From positions 1-24,493 of the forward strand of contig JAEWYP010000053.1 in the NCBI GenBank assembly GCA_023395615.1: a stretch of DNA of 24,493 nt, written 5' to 3'. Both the position numbers and the translations under genes were made by a program. Shown here in pieces: positions 7,830 to 15,778 of this stretch. The notes beneath the pieces were generated by a model. That model did no database searches. It had not been told where the DNA came from and worked only from the letters and a program-made list of their open reading frames with translations. The stretch's first letter is position 1, and each line of letters opens with the position of its first letter. The DNA comes from Bacillota bacterium. Lineage in GTDB: Bacteria; Bacillota; Clostridia; Christensenellales; Aristaeellaceae.

Positions 7830-9059
7830 ATGAACTACTATCTGGTGTTGTTACCAATTGCGCTGGTACTGATCATTTCCAAGTCGCTGATGAAACTCTG
7901 CGAACGCATTAAGCTCCCTTCCGTGCTGGGGATGCTGCTGGCCGGTATGCTGGTGGGATTAATCCGGCTGATCCCGGGGCAGGACGTATTAAATGAAACC
8001 AGCGGAGCCGGTTTTGGCTTCTTGGCCCAAATCGGGGTCATCCTGATCCTGTTCTCTGCCGGTCTGGAAACCGATCTGCGTCAGATTAAGAAAATCGGCT
8101 TGCCCGCCGTCATCATCACACTCGCGGGCGTTATCGTCCCAATGGGACTCGGTTTTCTGGTCGCTACGCTTTTCAACGGCGGTTTCTCGGCGTTGGATTC
8201 CGATCATATCCTGACCAATGTATTCTACGGCACCATCCTGTCCGCCACCTCGGTCAGCGTAAGCGTTGCGACGCTGAAAGAATTGAAACATTTAAACAGC
8301 CGGGTTGGCAACACCATTGTCGCCGCGGCGATTATGGACGATATTGTGGGCATCATTGTGCTTTCCATCGTACTCGCCATGAAAAATCCGGACGCGGCAA
8401 ACGTGGTCAGCCCCTGGCTGATTATCCTGAAAATGCTGATCTTCTTCGCGGTCATCGCTTTGCTGGCATCCGGCATCGCAAAGCTGTTTAAAAAACTGGA
8501 TCATAAATACCCTCGCCACCGGCTGGTGCCAATCTTCAGCATTTCGTTGTGCTTCCTGATCGCCTATGTAAGCGAACGGTATTTCGATATCGCCGATATT
8601 ACCGGCGCCTATATCGTCGGCCTGATCCTGTCGACCAACCCGGACCGCCCTTATATCAACAGCAAGGCGGAAATGCTGGGATACATGATTTTTGTTCCCA
8701 TCTTTTTTGCCAACATCGGGCTGACCACATCCCTGAGCCATATCAATATGGATTTTCTGCTCTTCGGTCTGGTGTTTATCGCTGTCGGGATGCTTGGTAA
8801 GGTGGTGGGCTGCGGCGGAGCCGCACTGCTGTGCCATTACACGCCGGGAGATTCTTTCCGCGTCGGCGTTGGGATGATGGCCCGCGCGGAAGTGGCGCTG
8901 GTAACCGCCCAGAAAGGGGTGGAGAGCGGCATCATCGACACATCCGTCATGCCGTTCATCGTGCTGTTGATTATCATCACCAGCTTTGTCACGCCGATTG
9001 CCCTTGGGTATGCCTATCGGAAACAACCCCGTCATCTTCCCGCCCGCAAGCATGCCTGA
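7830..9059 (+). CDS. CPA2-family Na+/H+ antiporter (NapA/KefB-type membrane domain)
   Basis: A 409-residue monovalent-cation/proton antiporter with only the membrane domain (Na_H_exchanger family); there is no C-terminal TrkA-N/RCK domain as in KefB/KefC. About 12-13 hydrophobic segments are visible. Key residues are S-A-T-S-V-S in the unwound helix region (138-143) and the ion-binding pair D170-D171 in the I-M-D-D-I-V context, typical of electrogenic NapA/NhaA-like exchangers. A-R-A-E-V-A-L follows at 351-357, corresponding to the conserved G-R-G-E region of CPA2 proteins. GAGGG six bases before ATG 7830 sets the start. It exports Na+ (or Li+/K+) in exchange for protons. It stands alone in its transcript, behind a long structured leader and before a strong terminator, so leader-mediated control by an ion or second messenger is plausible. 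Confidence 0.9.
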   Translation: MNYYLVLLPIALVLIISKSLMKLCERIKLPSVLGMLLAGMLVGLIRLIPGQDVLNETSGAGFGFLAQIGVILILFSAGLETDLRQIKKIGLPAVIITLAGVIVPMGLGFLVATLFNGGFSALDSDHILTNVFYGTILSATSVSVSVATLKELKHLNSRVGNTIVAAAIMDDIVGIIVLSIVLAMKNPDAANVVSPWLIILKMLIFFAVIALLASGIAKLFKKLDHKYPRHRLVPIFSISLCFLIAYVSERYFDIADITGAYIVGLILSTNPDRPYINSKAEMLGYMIFVPIFFANIGLTTSLSHINMDFLLFGLVFIAVGMLGKVVGCGGAALLCHYTPGDSFRVGVGMMARAEVALVTAQKGVESGIIDTSVMPFIVLLIIITSFVTPIALGYAYRKQPRHLPARKHA

Positions 9060-9126
9060 AGCGTCTCTTTTCTCCGAATCATAACCGGTAATCGGATATG
9101 GCCGGAAAGAAATTTATCATTTGTGC

Positions 9127-9156
9127 AACGCCGCGCTTCTCCGCGGCGTTTCTTTT
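9127..9156 (+). terminator. Intrinsic terminator of the antiporter gene
   Basis: A 9-bp GC-rich stem (9127-9135 with 9142-9150) with a 6-base loop is followed by TCTTTT. It lies 67 bases after the antiporter stop codon and just before the promoter of the next transcription unit. Confidence 0.8.
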
Positions 9157-9165
9157 GCGGGCGGG

Positions 9166-9194
9166 TTGTCGGTCAGCCGGTACCATGGTATAAT
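9166..9194 (+). promoter_or_regulatory. Promoter of the DUF4422 / HAD transcription unit
   Basis: TTGTCG (9166-9171), a 17-base spacer and TATAAT (9189-9194), with TGG directly before the -10 giving TGGTATAAT. This is the same extended -10 as in front of the ClC gene. It is one of the best promoter matches in the window and begins the glycan locus. Confidence 0.7.
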
Positions 9195-9270
9195 TTGTCT
9201 GCCTTCTGCGCGGCACATGCCGCTTGCCGGTATCCGTCCGTTCCCTATCATCCTGTCGAAAGGAAGCCCT

Positions 9271-10035
9271 ATGAAAACCGTCATTTTGATTGCGGCGCAT
9301 AAGCCGTATCCCATGCCTGATGATCCGGTCTATCTGCCCATCCATGTCGGTTGCACTGGAAAACAGAAGCTCTTCGAGCAGGGAGACGATACCGGCGATA
9401 ATATTTCTGCCAAAAACCCATATTACTGCGAATTAACCGCTCTTTACTGGGCATGGAAAAACCTCGATTTCGACGTCCTCGGGCTGGTACATTACCGTCG
9501 CTACTTTGTCCGCAGGGCTTTGTTTGCGAAAAAGACGGATCGCATCCTGCGCGGAGCTGATTTTCAAGCTCAACTTCAGCATGCGGATATTCTGCTGCCC
9601 AAGTCCCGGCATTACTGGGTAGAAACCAGCTGGTCACAGTACGCGCACGCACACCATGAGCAGGATTTGCAAATGACCCGCCAGATCATTGCGGAGCTGC
9701 ATCCGGATGAGCTTTCCGCCTTTGATCAGGTTATGCGAAAACGTACCGCCCACAGGTTCAACATGTTCGTGATGAAGAGGGAGCCTCTGAACGCCTATTG
9801 CGCATGGTTGTTCTCCATCCTGTTCACGCTGGAATCCCGGTTGGATATCAGTGGTTACACACCCAACGACATGCGCGTGTTCGGCTTTGTGGCGGAACGT
9901 CTGCTGGACGTATGGCTGGAAAGCACCCATGCCGTTTACAGGGAATTGCCCGTCGCTTTTATGGAAAAGCAGAACTGGTTCAAAAAAGGAACCGCATTTC
10001 TGATACGAAAAATCCGCCGCCGATCCGGGCGCTAA
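9271..10035 (+). CDS. DUF4422 family protein, probable glycosyltransferase
   Basis: A 254-residue soluble protein matching the DUF4422 family found in capsule and exopolysaccharide loci. These proteins resemble GT-A glycosyltransferases and are usually annotated as such without a known substrate. Seen here: the N-terminal V-I-L-I-A-A-H-K beta strand, N-P-Y-Y-C-E-L-T-A-L-Y-W-A-W (49-62), G-L-V-H-Y-R-R-Y-F (71-79), which is the most characteristic motif, N-M-F-V-M in the middle, and a C-terminal G-F-V-A-E-R-L segment followed by a basic tail. ATG 9271 is preceded by AAAGGAAG; the open frame extends to 9121 but crosses the terminator and promoter, so the longer start is not credible. The next gene follows 26 bases later in the same unit. 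Confidence 0.82.
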   Translation: MKTVILIAAHKPYPMPDDPVYLPIHVGCTGKQKLFEQGDDTGDNISAKNPYYCELTALYWAWKNLDFDVLGLVHYRRYFVRRALFAKKTDRILRGADFQAQLQHADILLPKSRHYWVETSWSQYAHAHHEQDLQMTRQIIAELHPDELSAFDQVMRKRTAHRFNMFVMKREPLNAYCAWLFSILFTLESRLDISGYTPNDMRVFGFVAERLLDVWLESTHAVYRELPVAFMEKQNWFKKGTAFLIRKIRRRSGR

Positions 10036-10040
10036 ACACA

Positions 10041-10058
10041 CGGCCGCACGGCCGGAGG
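10041..10058 (+). promoter_or_regulatory. Hairpin abutting the ribosome-binding site of the first COG5610-type gene
   Basis: CGGCC (10041-10045), loop GCAC and GGCCG (10050-10054) form a 5-bp GC hairpin whose last base is the first G of GGAGG (10054-10058). GGAGG ends only 3 bases before ATG 10062, which is close, and 15 bases before the second in-frame ATG at 10074. The start is therefore uncertain by four residues, and the hairpin could modulate initiation. Confidence 0.4.
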
Positions 10059-10061
10059 AGA

Positions 10062-12002
10062 ATGGATAACGATATGAACGGCGAATACGCGACGCTTTCA
10101 CAGGTACATACCCTGGCCGATCAGGCGGATCTGCTTACCTTTGACATTTTCGATACGCTGTTTACCCGCCGCACGCTGCATCCCACCGATCTGTTCGCGC
10201 TGGTGGAGGCACGTGCGCAAAAGGAGATGGGGCTTTCCATCGCCTTCCGGCAGCTGCGCGTAAACGCGGAACACAACGCGTACCGCGTCGTGGGCGGAGG
10301 GCTGGCCACGCTGGACGATATTTATCTGGAGTTGGAAAAAACTGCGCGTCTTACTCGTGCCCAGGCCGATCGCCTGAAAGCGATAGAGCTGGAGGAAGAG
10401 GCGGAAAACGCGTATCCCCGACTGGATATGCGTGCGTTGCTTCAGGCATATCTCGCCGCCGGTAAAAAGATCGCTTTGGTCAGCGACATGTACCTGCCTT
10501 CGGACGAAATCCGCAAATTGCTTTCTATCTGCGGATATCCCGACAATCTGGAACTCTGGGTTTCCTGTGAGAGAAACGGCATCAAAGCCGACGGATCTCT
10601 GTGGCGGGCGTTTTTTGCGGCGCACCCCGACGAAAATACGCTTCATATTGGTGATAATGCCCATTCTGATTGTCATGTGCTTACGGAGATGGGTCGCAAG
10701 GCTCTGTTGATACCGAATCCGGCGGAGATGCTGCAAGCCTCCCCTCTGTACCCCAATCTGCGTCCGTTTGATAACGGTACGCCCGGCAACAGTCTGGTGT
10801 TGGGCACGCTTGTGAACTGCCTTTACCTGAACGCCGCTTTCGGGGGGAATTTGCCGCTGAAAGACGCAGCCAGCGCATGGCTGGGGCCGGTGCTGGGCTG
10901 TTTCTTTCACTGGTTGGTGGATCAGGCGGACGATTCTTTACTGCTGTTCGTCACAAGAGAGGGTTATCTTTTTCAGCCGATTTATCAGCGCTACTGTGAA
11001 GCGCGAAAAGTGCCGGAACAACCCAGTTGCCTGTATTTTGCATCCAGGCAGGCGGTCGCGTCCGCAAGCCTGCGTTCCGAGTCCGACCTGAACGCGCTGG
11101 TACAGCAGCCCTTTACCGGTACACTGGGCGCTTTCGCCCGAAGCCGGCTCAATTATGACGAGCTTTCCGAACAGGATGCAGCAGTTCAGGTTGATTTGCC
11201 CCGGATGAAGAGTCGCGTACTGGAAATCCTTGCGCCTTATCAGGCGGATATCCTGTCGCGTTCCGCCGCGGCCGCCGAGATTTACCGCGAATACACCGCT
11301 GAGATCCGCTCCGTTGCCCCGGGCAAACCTCTGACGATCGTTGATATCGGGTATCAGGGAACCGCGCAGTTTTATCTCAGCCGGTTGCTTAACGAAAAGG
11401 TTGCGGGCCGTTATATTTTCCTGAACGAATATGTGCTGCCCCGCCAACTGGATTGCCCCTGCGACAGTCTGGCGCTTACGGTGGATGGAATGCACCCCGT
11501 ATACGAGAACCTGTTGTTTCTGGAAGCGGCGATTCAGGTACCTTACGGACAGCTGCTGTACCTCGCGCGCGACGGAAAGGGCGGTTTTTTGCCGGTTTGC
11601 AACCATGCCGCGCAGACCGCGCCGGAAGTGTCCACCGCACAGGAAGGCTTCTCTGATTTTGTCACGCTGGAAGGTCGATGGGCCGAGCGGTATGGCGCTG
11701 CCTTCCGACCCTCTCTTGCCCTGGCGGAAGAAATCTATATCTCTCTGATCCGTTTCGACCGTCTGCCGCCCGACCTGCTCAGGGCGTTTCGGATTGATGA
11801 CGCATACTCCGGCAACGGCATGTGGGTATACGAGCCTTCTACTCACACCTGGCGCTCCAACGACGTGAAAGTTCCGTTGTCTTTTCTGGAAGGCGGTCGG
11901 CTCAACCGGCTGAAATTCCAAATGAAGAATTATGTAAAGAAACACGCGCCTTCCGCATTATATGAACCCCTTCGTGTGTTTTGGACGAAATTCATCAAAT
12001 AA
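10062..12002 (+). CDS. Large two-domain HAD protein of capsule loci (COG5610 type), copy A
   Basis: A 646-residue cytoplasmic protein. The N-terminal HAD domain (about 20-205) has motif I as F-D28-I-F-D31-T-L, motif II S141-D142 in V-S-D-M-Y-L-P, a lysine near 172, and motif IV G197-D198-N199 with S202-D203. The usual second Asp of DxD is Phe, with Asp one place later, as in proteins described as COG5610 'predicted HAD hydrolase'. The C-terminal half (about 250-600) carries its own conserved marks: F-V-T-R299-E300-G301, a later A-S-R, and V-D428-I-G430-Y-Q-G433-T434. Their function is not known to me. The protein shares a transcription unit with the DUF4422 gene and has a paralogue at 15779. 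A role in building or transferring a phosphate-linked glycan unit is plausible but unproven. Confidence 0.75.
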   Translation: MDNDMNGEYATLSQVHTLADQADLLTFDIFDTLFTRRTLHPTDLFALVEARAQKEMGLSIAFRQLRVNAEHNAYRVVGGGLATLDDIYLELEKTARLTRAQADRLKAIELEEEAENAYPRLDMRALLQAYLAAGKKIALVSDMYLPSDEIRKLLSICGYPDNLELWVSCERNGIKADGSLWRAFFAAHPDENTLHIGDNAHSDCHVLTEMGRKALLIPNPAEMLQASPLYPNLRPFDNGTPGNSLVLGTLVNCLYLNAAFGGNLPLKDAASAWLGPVLGCFFHWLVDQADDSLLLFVTREGYLFQPIYQRYCEARKVPEQPSCLYFASRQAVASASLRSESDLNALVQQPFTGTLGAFARSRLNYDELSEQDAAVQVDLPRMKSRVLEILAPYQADILSRSAAAAEIYREYTAEIRSVAPGKPLTIVDIGYQGTAQFYLSRLLNEKVAGRYIFLNEYVLPRQLDCPCDSLALTVDGMHPVYENLLFLEAAIQVPYGQLLYLARDGKGGFLPVCNHAAQTAPEVSTAQEGFSDFVTLEGRWAERYGAAFRPSLALAEEIYISLIRFDRLPPDLLRAFRIDDAYSGNGMWVYEPSTHTWRSNDVKVPLSFLEGGRLNRLKFQMKNYVKKHAPSALYEPLRVFWTKFIK

Positions 12003-12121
12003 ATGGTTCTTTTCATTCCTTTCTCGCTTGGGATAACAATTTTCTTTCAAACTTATTACATAGAAAAAATGCGCGCCTTGCTGGAAGAATGCCGGATTCA
12101 AAAGCATTCAGATTCATCACG

Positions 12122-12154
12122 CTCATTTTTTTAATGAGTTATTTCATAAAATAA
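12122..12154 (+). promoter_or_regulatory. AT-rich hairpins upstream of the FnIII protein promoter
   Basis: Within the AT-rich gap after 12002, two small inverted repeats lie side by side: CTCATT/AATGAG (12122-12138, T5 loop) and TTATTT/AAATAA (12139-12154, CATA loop). They end about 20 bases before the -35 at 12175. They could be a weak terminator for the upstream unit, an UP element or a regulator site; nothing distinguishes these. The rest of 12003-12121 shows no feature I can support. Confidence 0.25.
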
Positions 12155-12174
12155 GTCAAAACTACGACAAACTA

Positions 12175-12203
12175 TTGCAAATTTCGCACAAAAAGCTTAT
12201 GAT
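12175..12203 (+). promoter_or_regulatory. Promoter of the large FnIII surface protein
   Basis: TTGCAA (12175-12180), a 17-base spacer and TATGAT (12198-12203) form a good sigma-A-type promoter in AT-rich DNA. Transcription would begin near 12210, giving a leader of almost 200 bases before ATG 12408. Confidence 0.6.
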
Positions 12204-12209
12204 ATTTAA

Positions 12210-12407
12210 GCATAGTATGGAAGGGTTGGGTTCCTTGACTCGTTAAATGCAAGAGGGCTCATCCAAATCGGCATTCACCGTATTTGAATCCCTTCAAGGA
12301 AACCTCGTTCGTTCATCGCTGCCCAGGCGCGGTACCGTCATCTCTGGATGGTGCACGTGTCAAACCGCATGCCGGAGCGAAGATCGCAGACTAAGGAGGA
12401 TCTGGAA
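12210..12407 (+). promoter_or_regulatory. Long 5' leader of the FnIII protein, possibly structured
   Basis: The leader holds AAGGG (12221-12225) complementary to 12290-12294 and TTCCTTG (12231-12237) complementary to 12295-12301. The two pairings cross, so together they would form an H-type pseudoknot with abutting stems; alternatively GGAA/TTCC closes a local hairpin at 12219-12234. GCGA/TCGC forms a small hairpin near the ribosome-binding site AAGGAGG (12393-12399). I see no known riboswitch consensus; c-di-GMP-I motifs in particular were not recognised. Confidence 0.3.
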
Positions 12408-15400
12408 ATGCAAAATCTCCAAAAGAAGAACCTATGGAAACAGTGCCTCAGTATCGCACTGTGCTTCACGCTGGTGTTCAGCAGCTTCCTGCTGACCGGC
12501 GGGGCGCTCGCCGAAGAAGGCGACCCCACCCTGGCGCCGGCCGAAACCGCGCTGAGCACCCCCACTACGGAACCTACGGTGGAACCCACCGCGACGGAAG
12601 CTCCTACAGCCGAACCCACGGCGACCGCGACTGAAGCTCCCACGGCCGAACCCACGGCGACCGCAACTGAAGCTCCCACGGCCGAACCCACCGCAACCGC
12701 AACGGATGCGCCCACCGCGACGGATGCTCCCACAGCCGAACCCACGGCGGCTGCGACTGATGCGCCTACCGCGGAACCCACCGCAACCGCAACGGAAGTT
12801 CCTACCGTTGAACCCACCGCAACGGCAACCGTGCTCCCCAAACTGGCGCTGCAGGTACCCGTCATGGGGCTGGCTACCGTAATCAGCAGCGCTCAGCTGA
12901 AAATCACATGGAACCGGATTACGAATGCGCAGTGGTATGAAATCAGCCGCTCCGCCAGCGCTTCCGGCCCCTATACGACCATCGGCCAGAGCACTTCGAC
13001 GGAGTTTACGGATAATTCCTGTATCTTCGGCGTTGTCAACTATTACAAAGTCCGCGCATGCGCAACCGTAGATATGGTGAATGTGTACAGCGACTGGTCC
13101 GTCTATCGCTCCTGCTTTGGCCTCTCCACGCCCGGCTTCACCAATATGGAGTCCGTTGACGTAACGGGCGTGCGTTTCTCCTGGCGTGGCGTTGCCAACG
13201 CAACAGGATATTACCTCAGCTATTCCACCTCTCCCAACGGCCCCTTCACCCGCTTCCTGAATGTGACCGGCGGGGCGACAACCGCCGTGCAATACCGGAT
13301 CACAACAGGCCAGAAATATTATTACCGCGTACAGGCGTACAGCATGCCGGGCGCCGTAACCTATGTCGGTCCCCTCAGCATGGCGATGCCGTTTACCCGC
13401 ACGCCCATCAAAGCAACGCTGACCGGCGTAACGCCGCTGAGCAATACCAGCTCCAGCCTGACCTGGAACCAGGTGCCCGGCGCGGTCGGATACGCTGTTT
13501 TCCGCTCCAATGCGCTGAACGGCTCTTATTACCGCGTTGCCACCATCGCGGGGGGCAACACGCTGTCGGCTACCATCGGTGCCATCAACGGCGCGATGAA
13601 CTATTACAAGGTATGCGGTTACGTATACTATGGAAACACGCAGGTACTGGGCACGCTTTCCGATGCGCTGGGCGCTTTCCCGATGGCAGCGCCTACGATC
13701 ACCAAAGCGATTTACTCCAGCACGGTCAGCGCTTACCTTCTGTGGAACGGCGTCAGCGGCGCGACCGGCTACAACATCTACCGCTCTACCGCCGCGGCCG
13801 GCCCCTATGTGAAGGTTGCGGATTCCGCGCTGACCTGGTATACGGACATGACGCTTACAAACAATGTTTGTTATTATTACCGCGTTACCGCCCTGCGCCT
13901 ACAGGATGGCACAACGTATGAAAGCCCCATGAGCGCCATCGTACCGGTCACTGTAGTGAACGCGACGCTGCAAAGCTACACCAACAACGCCGACCAGAGC
14001 GTAACCCTGTACTGGGTGAAAAACGCGGGCGGGCTTGGTGGGTTTGAAGTCTCCCGTTCTCTGTATGCCAATTACGGTTACACCGTCATCAAGAACGATT
14101 ACATCGGCAACTTCACATATAATGGCACCCAGTACTCCTACACGGATCCTTCCCCGTACGTCGGCATGGTGAACTATTACCGTGTTCGTTGCTTCCGTTA
14201 CAACGGATCGGCTAAGGTATACAGCGATTACTCCAATACGCTCTCCACCTTGTCGATTTCCACCTCCAGGGTGAGCGCCTTCACCACGGGTAGCGATGGG
14301 TACGTTACTCTGACCTATCAGGCCGTCAGCCTGGCCACGCAGTACCGTATCTACCGCAGCACCATTTCCGGCGGTACCTACTCGCTGGTTGGAACCAGCA
14401 CCGGCCTGACGTTCCGGGATACAGGCATCACACCGGGCACGGTTTATTACTACCGCATCGCGGCTTACGTAGGCGGCCTGCTCGGCCCCTTAAGCAATCC
14501 GCAACCCTACGTGTCGCTCGCGCAGCCCACGGTAGACGCCATCTCCGATACCACAGTATCCCACCCTGTGATCAATTGGGATGTGATACCTGGCGCGACC
14601 AACTACCGCATCTTCCGCAGTGCTTCCCTTACCGGCACATACAGCTATATCAGCTGGATCTCCAACGGATCGACCACCACGTTCACGGATTCTTCCGTGG
14701 ATGTCTCCACGCCGTATTACTACAAGGTTCAGCCGGTATACTTTGTGACGGGCGGCCCCAACAGCGACGGTCTCATTTCCGCCGCCAAGCTGTTCATCAG
14801 TCTCGGCAAGCCCACCCTGACATCCTGCAAGCCGTACAGCGCTGATACCAACTATCTGGTCTGGACGGCGGTGAACGGCGTGGATGGATATGAAATCTCC
14901 CGTTCCACGTCCGCAAGCGGCATCTTCGCCAGCATCGCCAACGTGGAAAACGCCACTGTGTACATCAACAGCGGTCTGCCGGCCGGTACCTACTACTACA
15001 AAGTGCGTGCATATAAGACGATTAGCGGGTACAAGCAGTACGGTCACTATTCCGATACCGGCATGGCCCGCGTACTGGGCACCACAAGCATCACCGGCTA
15101 TTATGCGTATGCCAGCCAGAACGACGTACGGCTGGGCTGGTCGGTCGTCGGCAATGCGGACGGATATGTTGTATACTACGCCAAGAGCACGGATACCAAC
15201 TATGCGCAGGCTTATGTGTCCGATGGCAGCGTGAATGCCTACACCATTTCCGGTCTTCAGGCCAACACGACGTATTACTTCAAAGTTGCCCCTTACCAGT
15301 TTACGGACGGTGGCGCGACCCGCATCATCGGCACCGCATCGTCGAGTGTTTCCTGCACAACCAACGCGCGCGCCTCGCTAAGCAATCTGCGCACACCGAA

Positions 15401-15683
15401 CCCGTACTCTTACGCGCAAAACGGGGCAACCTGGACCTATAGCATCCCCGGTGCCTACCGCCTGCTGATTACCTTCTCGGACGACACTAACTTTGCGGAT
15501 CCCAATGATTACATTGAGATTTTCAACAAGAACAGCAGCAAGGTCGGCCACTACACCAGCAATGCACTGGGCGGCGCGACCGTCGAAGTCATCGGTGATT
15601 CCTTCACTATCACGATGGCGTGCGATCAGACGCAGTTCGCCCGCGGTTTCCAGGTAACCTCTGTCGTGGCTTACGTCAACTAA
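12408..15683 (+). CDS. Secreted multi-FnIII surface protein with Thr/Pro repeats and C-terminal CUB-like domain
   Basis: A 1,091-residue exported protein. AAGGAGG nine bases upstream fixes ATG 12408. A lysine-rich N-terminus, a hydrophobic core (13-29) and A-L-A before E-E (35/36) make a clear Sec signal peptide. Residues 65-142 are a linker of 12-residue repeats (A-P-T-A-E-P-T-A-T-A-T-E). Residues 145-985 hold about nine fibronectin type III-like domains of about 90 residues, recognisable by recurring W-x-x-V-x-G-A-x-x-Y-x-I-x-R-S and Y-Y-Y-K-V-R-A patterns. Residues 987-1091 are CUB-like, with S-D-D (38-40 of the domain), D-Y-I-E-I-F-N and G-F-Q-V-T. No LPXTG, SLH or transmembrane anchor is visible, so attachment is unknown. 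It has its own promoter and terminator inside the glycan locus. A role in adhesion or cell-surface scaffolding is inference. Confidence 0.88.
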   Translation: MQNLQKKNLWKQCLSIALCFTLVFSSFLLTGGALAEEGDPTLAPAETALSTPTTEPTVEPTATEAPTAEPTATATEAPTAEPTATATEAPTAEPTATATDAPTATDAPTAEPTAAATDAPTAEPTATATEVPTVEPTATATVLPKLALQVPVMGLATVISSAQLKITWNRITNAQWYEISRSASASGPYTTIGQSTSTEFTDNSCIFGVVNYYKVRACATVDMVNVYSDWSVYRSCFGLSTPGFTNMESVDVTGVRFSWRGVANATGYYLSYSTSPNGPFTRFLNVTGGATTAVQYRITTGQKYYYRVQAYSMPGAVTYVGPLSMAMPFTRTPIKATLTGVTPLSNTSSSLTWNQVPGAVGYAVFRSNALNGSYYRVATIAGGNTLSATIGAINGAMNYYKVCGYVYYGNTQVLGTLSDALGAFPMAAPTITKAIYSSTVSAYLLWNGVSGATGYNIYRSTAAAGPYVKVADSALTWYTDMTLTNNVCYYYRVTALRLQDGTTYESPMSAIVPVTVVNATLQSYTNNADQSVTLYWVKNAGGLGGFEVSRSLYANYGYTVIKNDYIGNFTYNGTQYSYTDPSPYVGMVNYYRVRCFRYNGSAKVYSDYSNTLSTLSISTSRVSAFTTGSDGYVTLTYQAVSLATQYRIYRSTISGGTYSLVGTSTGLTFRDTGITPGTVYYYRIAAYVGGLLGPLSNPQPYVSLAQPTVDAISDTTVSHPVINWDVIPGATNYRIFRSASLTGTYSYISWISNGSTTTFTDSSVDVSTPYYYKVQPVYFVTGGPNSDGLISAAKLFISLGKPTLTSCKPYSADTNYLVWTAVNGVDGYEISRSTSASGIFASIANVENATVYINSGLPAGTYYYKVRAYKTISGYKQYGHYSDTGMARVLGTTSITGYYAYASQNDVRLGWSVVGNADGYVVYYAKSTDTNYAQAYVSDGSVNAYTISGLQANTTYYFKVAPYQFTDGGATRIIGTASSSVSCTTNARASLSNLRTPNPYSYAQNGATWTYSIPGAYRLLITFSDDTNFADPNDYIEIFNKNSSKVGHYTSNALGGATVEVIGDSFTITMACDQTQFARGFQVTSVVAYVN
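12600..12833 (+). repeat. 36-bp coding tandem repeat (Thr/Pro/Glu linker)
   Basis: Six full 36-base units (12600, 12636, 12672, 12726, 12762, 12798) and one 18-base half unit (12708-12725) encode A-P-T-A-E-P-T-A-T-A-T-E/D variants. The copies differ mostly at synonymous sites, except the last two. Unit length is a multiple of three, so gain or loss of copies would only change linker length. Confidence 0.85.
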
Positions 15684-15704
15684 CATACCCTGTATAGCAC
15701 TGAA

Positions 15705-15750
15705 AGCCCTCCGTTCGTCGCCCCGCGGCGGCGGGCGGGGGGCTTCTTCA
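15705..15750 (+). terminator. Strong hairpin terminator/attenuator between the FnIII gene and the ulosonate operon
   Basis: An uninterrupted 18-bp stem (15705-15722 with 15727-15744, four G-U pairs) closes the tetraloop CCGC and is followed by TTCTTC. It lies 21 bases after the FnIII stop and 35 bases before ATG 15779. The T tract is imperfect and I see no convincing promoter after it. Partial read-through could therefore feed the downstream operon. Confidence 0.75.
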
Positions 15751-15778
15751 AACAAAATCCACATGCGAGGGTTGTTTC

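Noticed and set aside
9121..9270. N-terminal extension of the DUF4422 protein to 9121
   Set aside because: It would have to be translated through the antiporter terminator and the promoter at 9166-9194; the ribosome-binding site supports 9271.
12210..12407. c-di-GMP or c-di-AMP riboswitch in the FnIII leader
   Set aside because: I could not find the conserved core sequences of these classes by eye; a covariance-model search would decide.
12247..12495. Possible upstream small protein beginning in the FnIII leader
   Set aside because: No ribosome-binding site before the ATG, composition is not protein-like, and it overlaps the well-supported start at 12408 in another frame.
12600..12833. Regular direct repeats as a possible CRISPR array
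   Set aside because: Units are contiguous without spacers, in frame, and encode a Thr/Pro linker.
12432..13292. 286-residue minus-strand frame with Gly/Arg/Phe repeats
   Set aside because: It is the reverse of the 36-bp coding repeat; low complexity and without a start signal.
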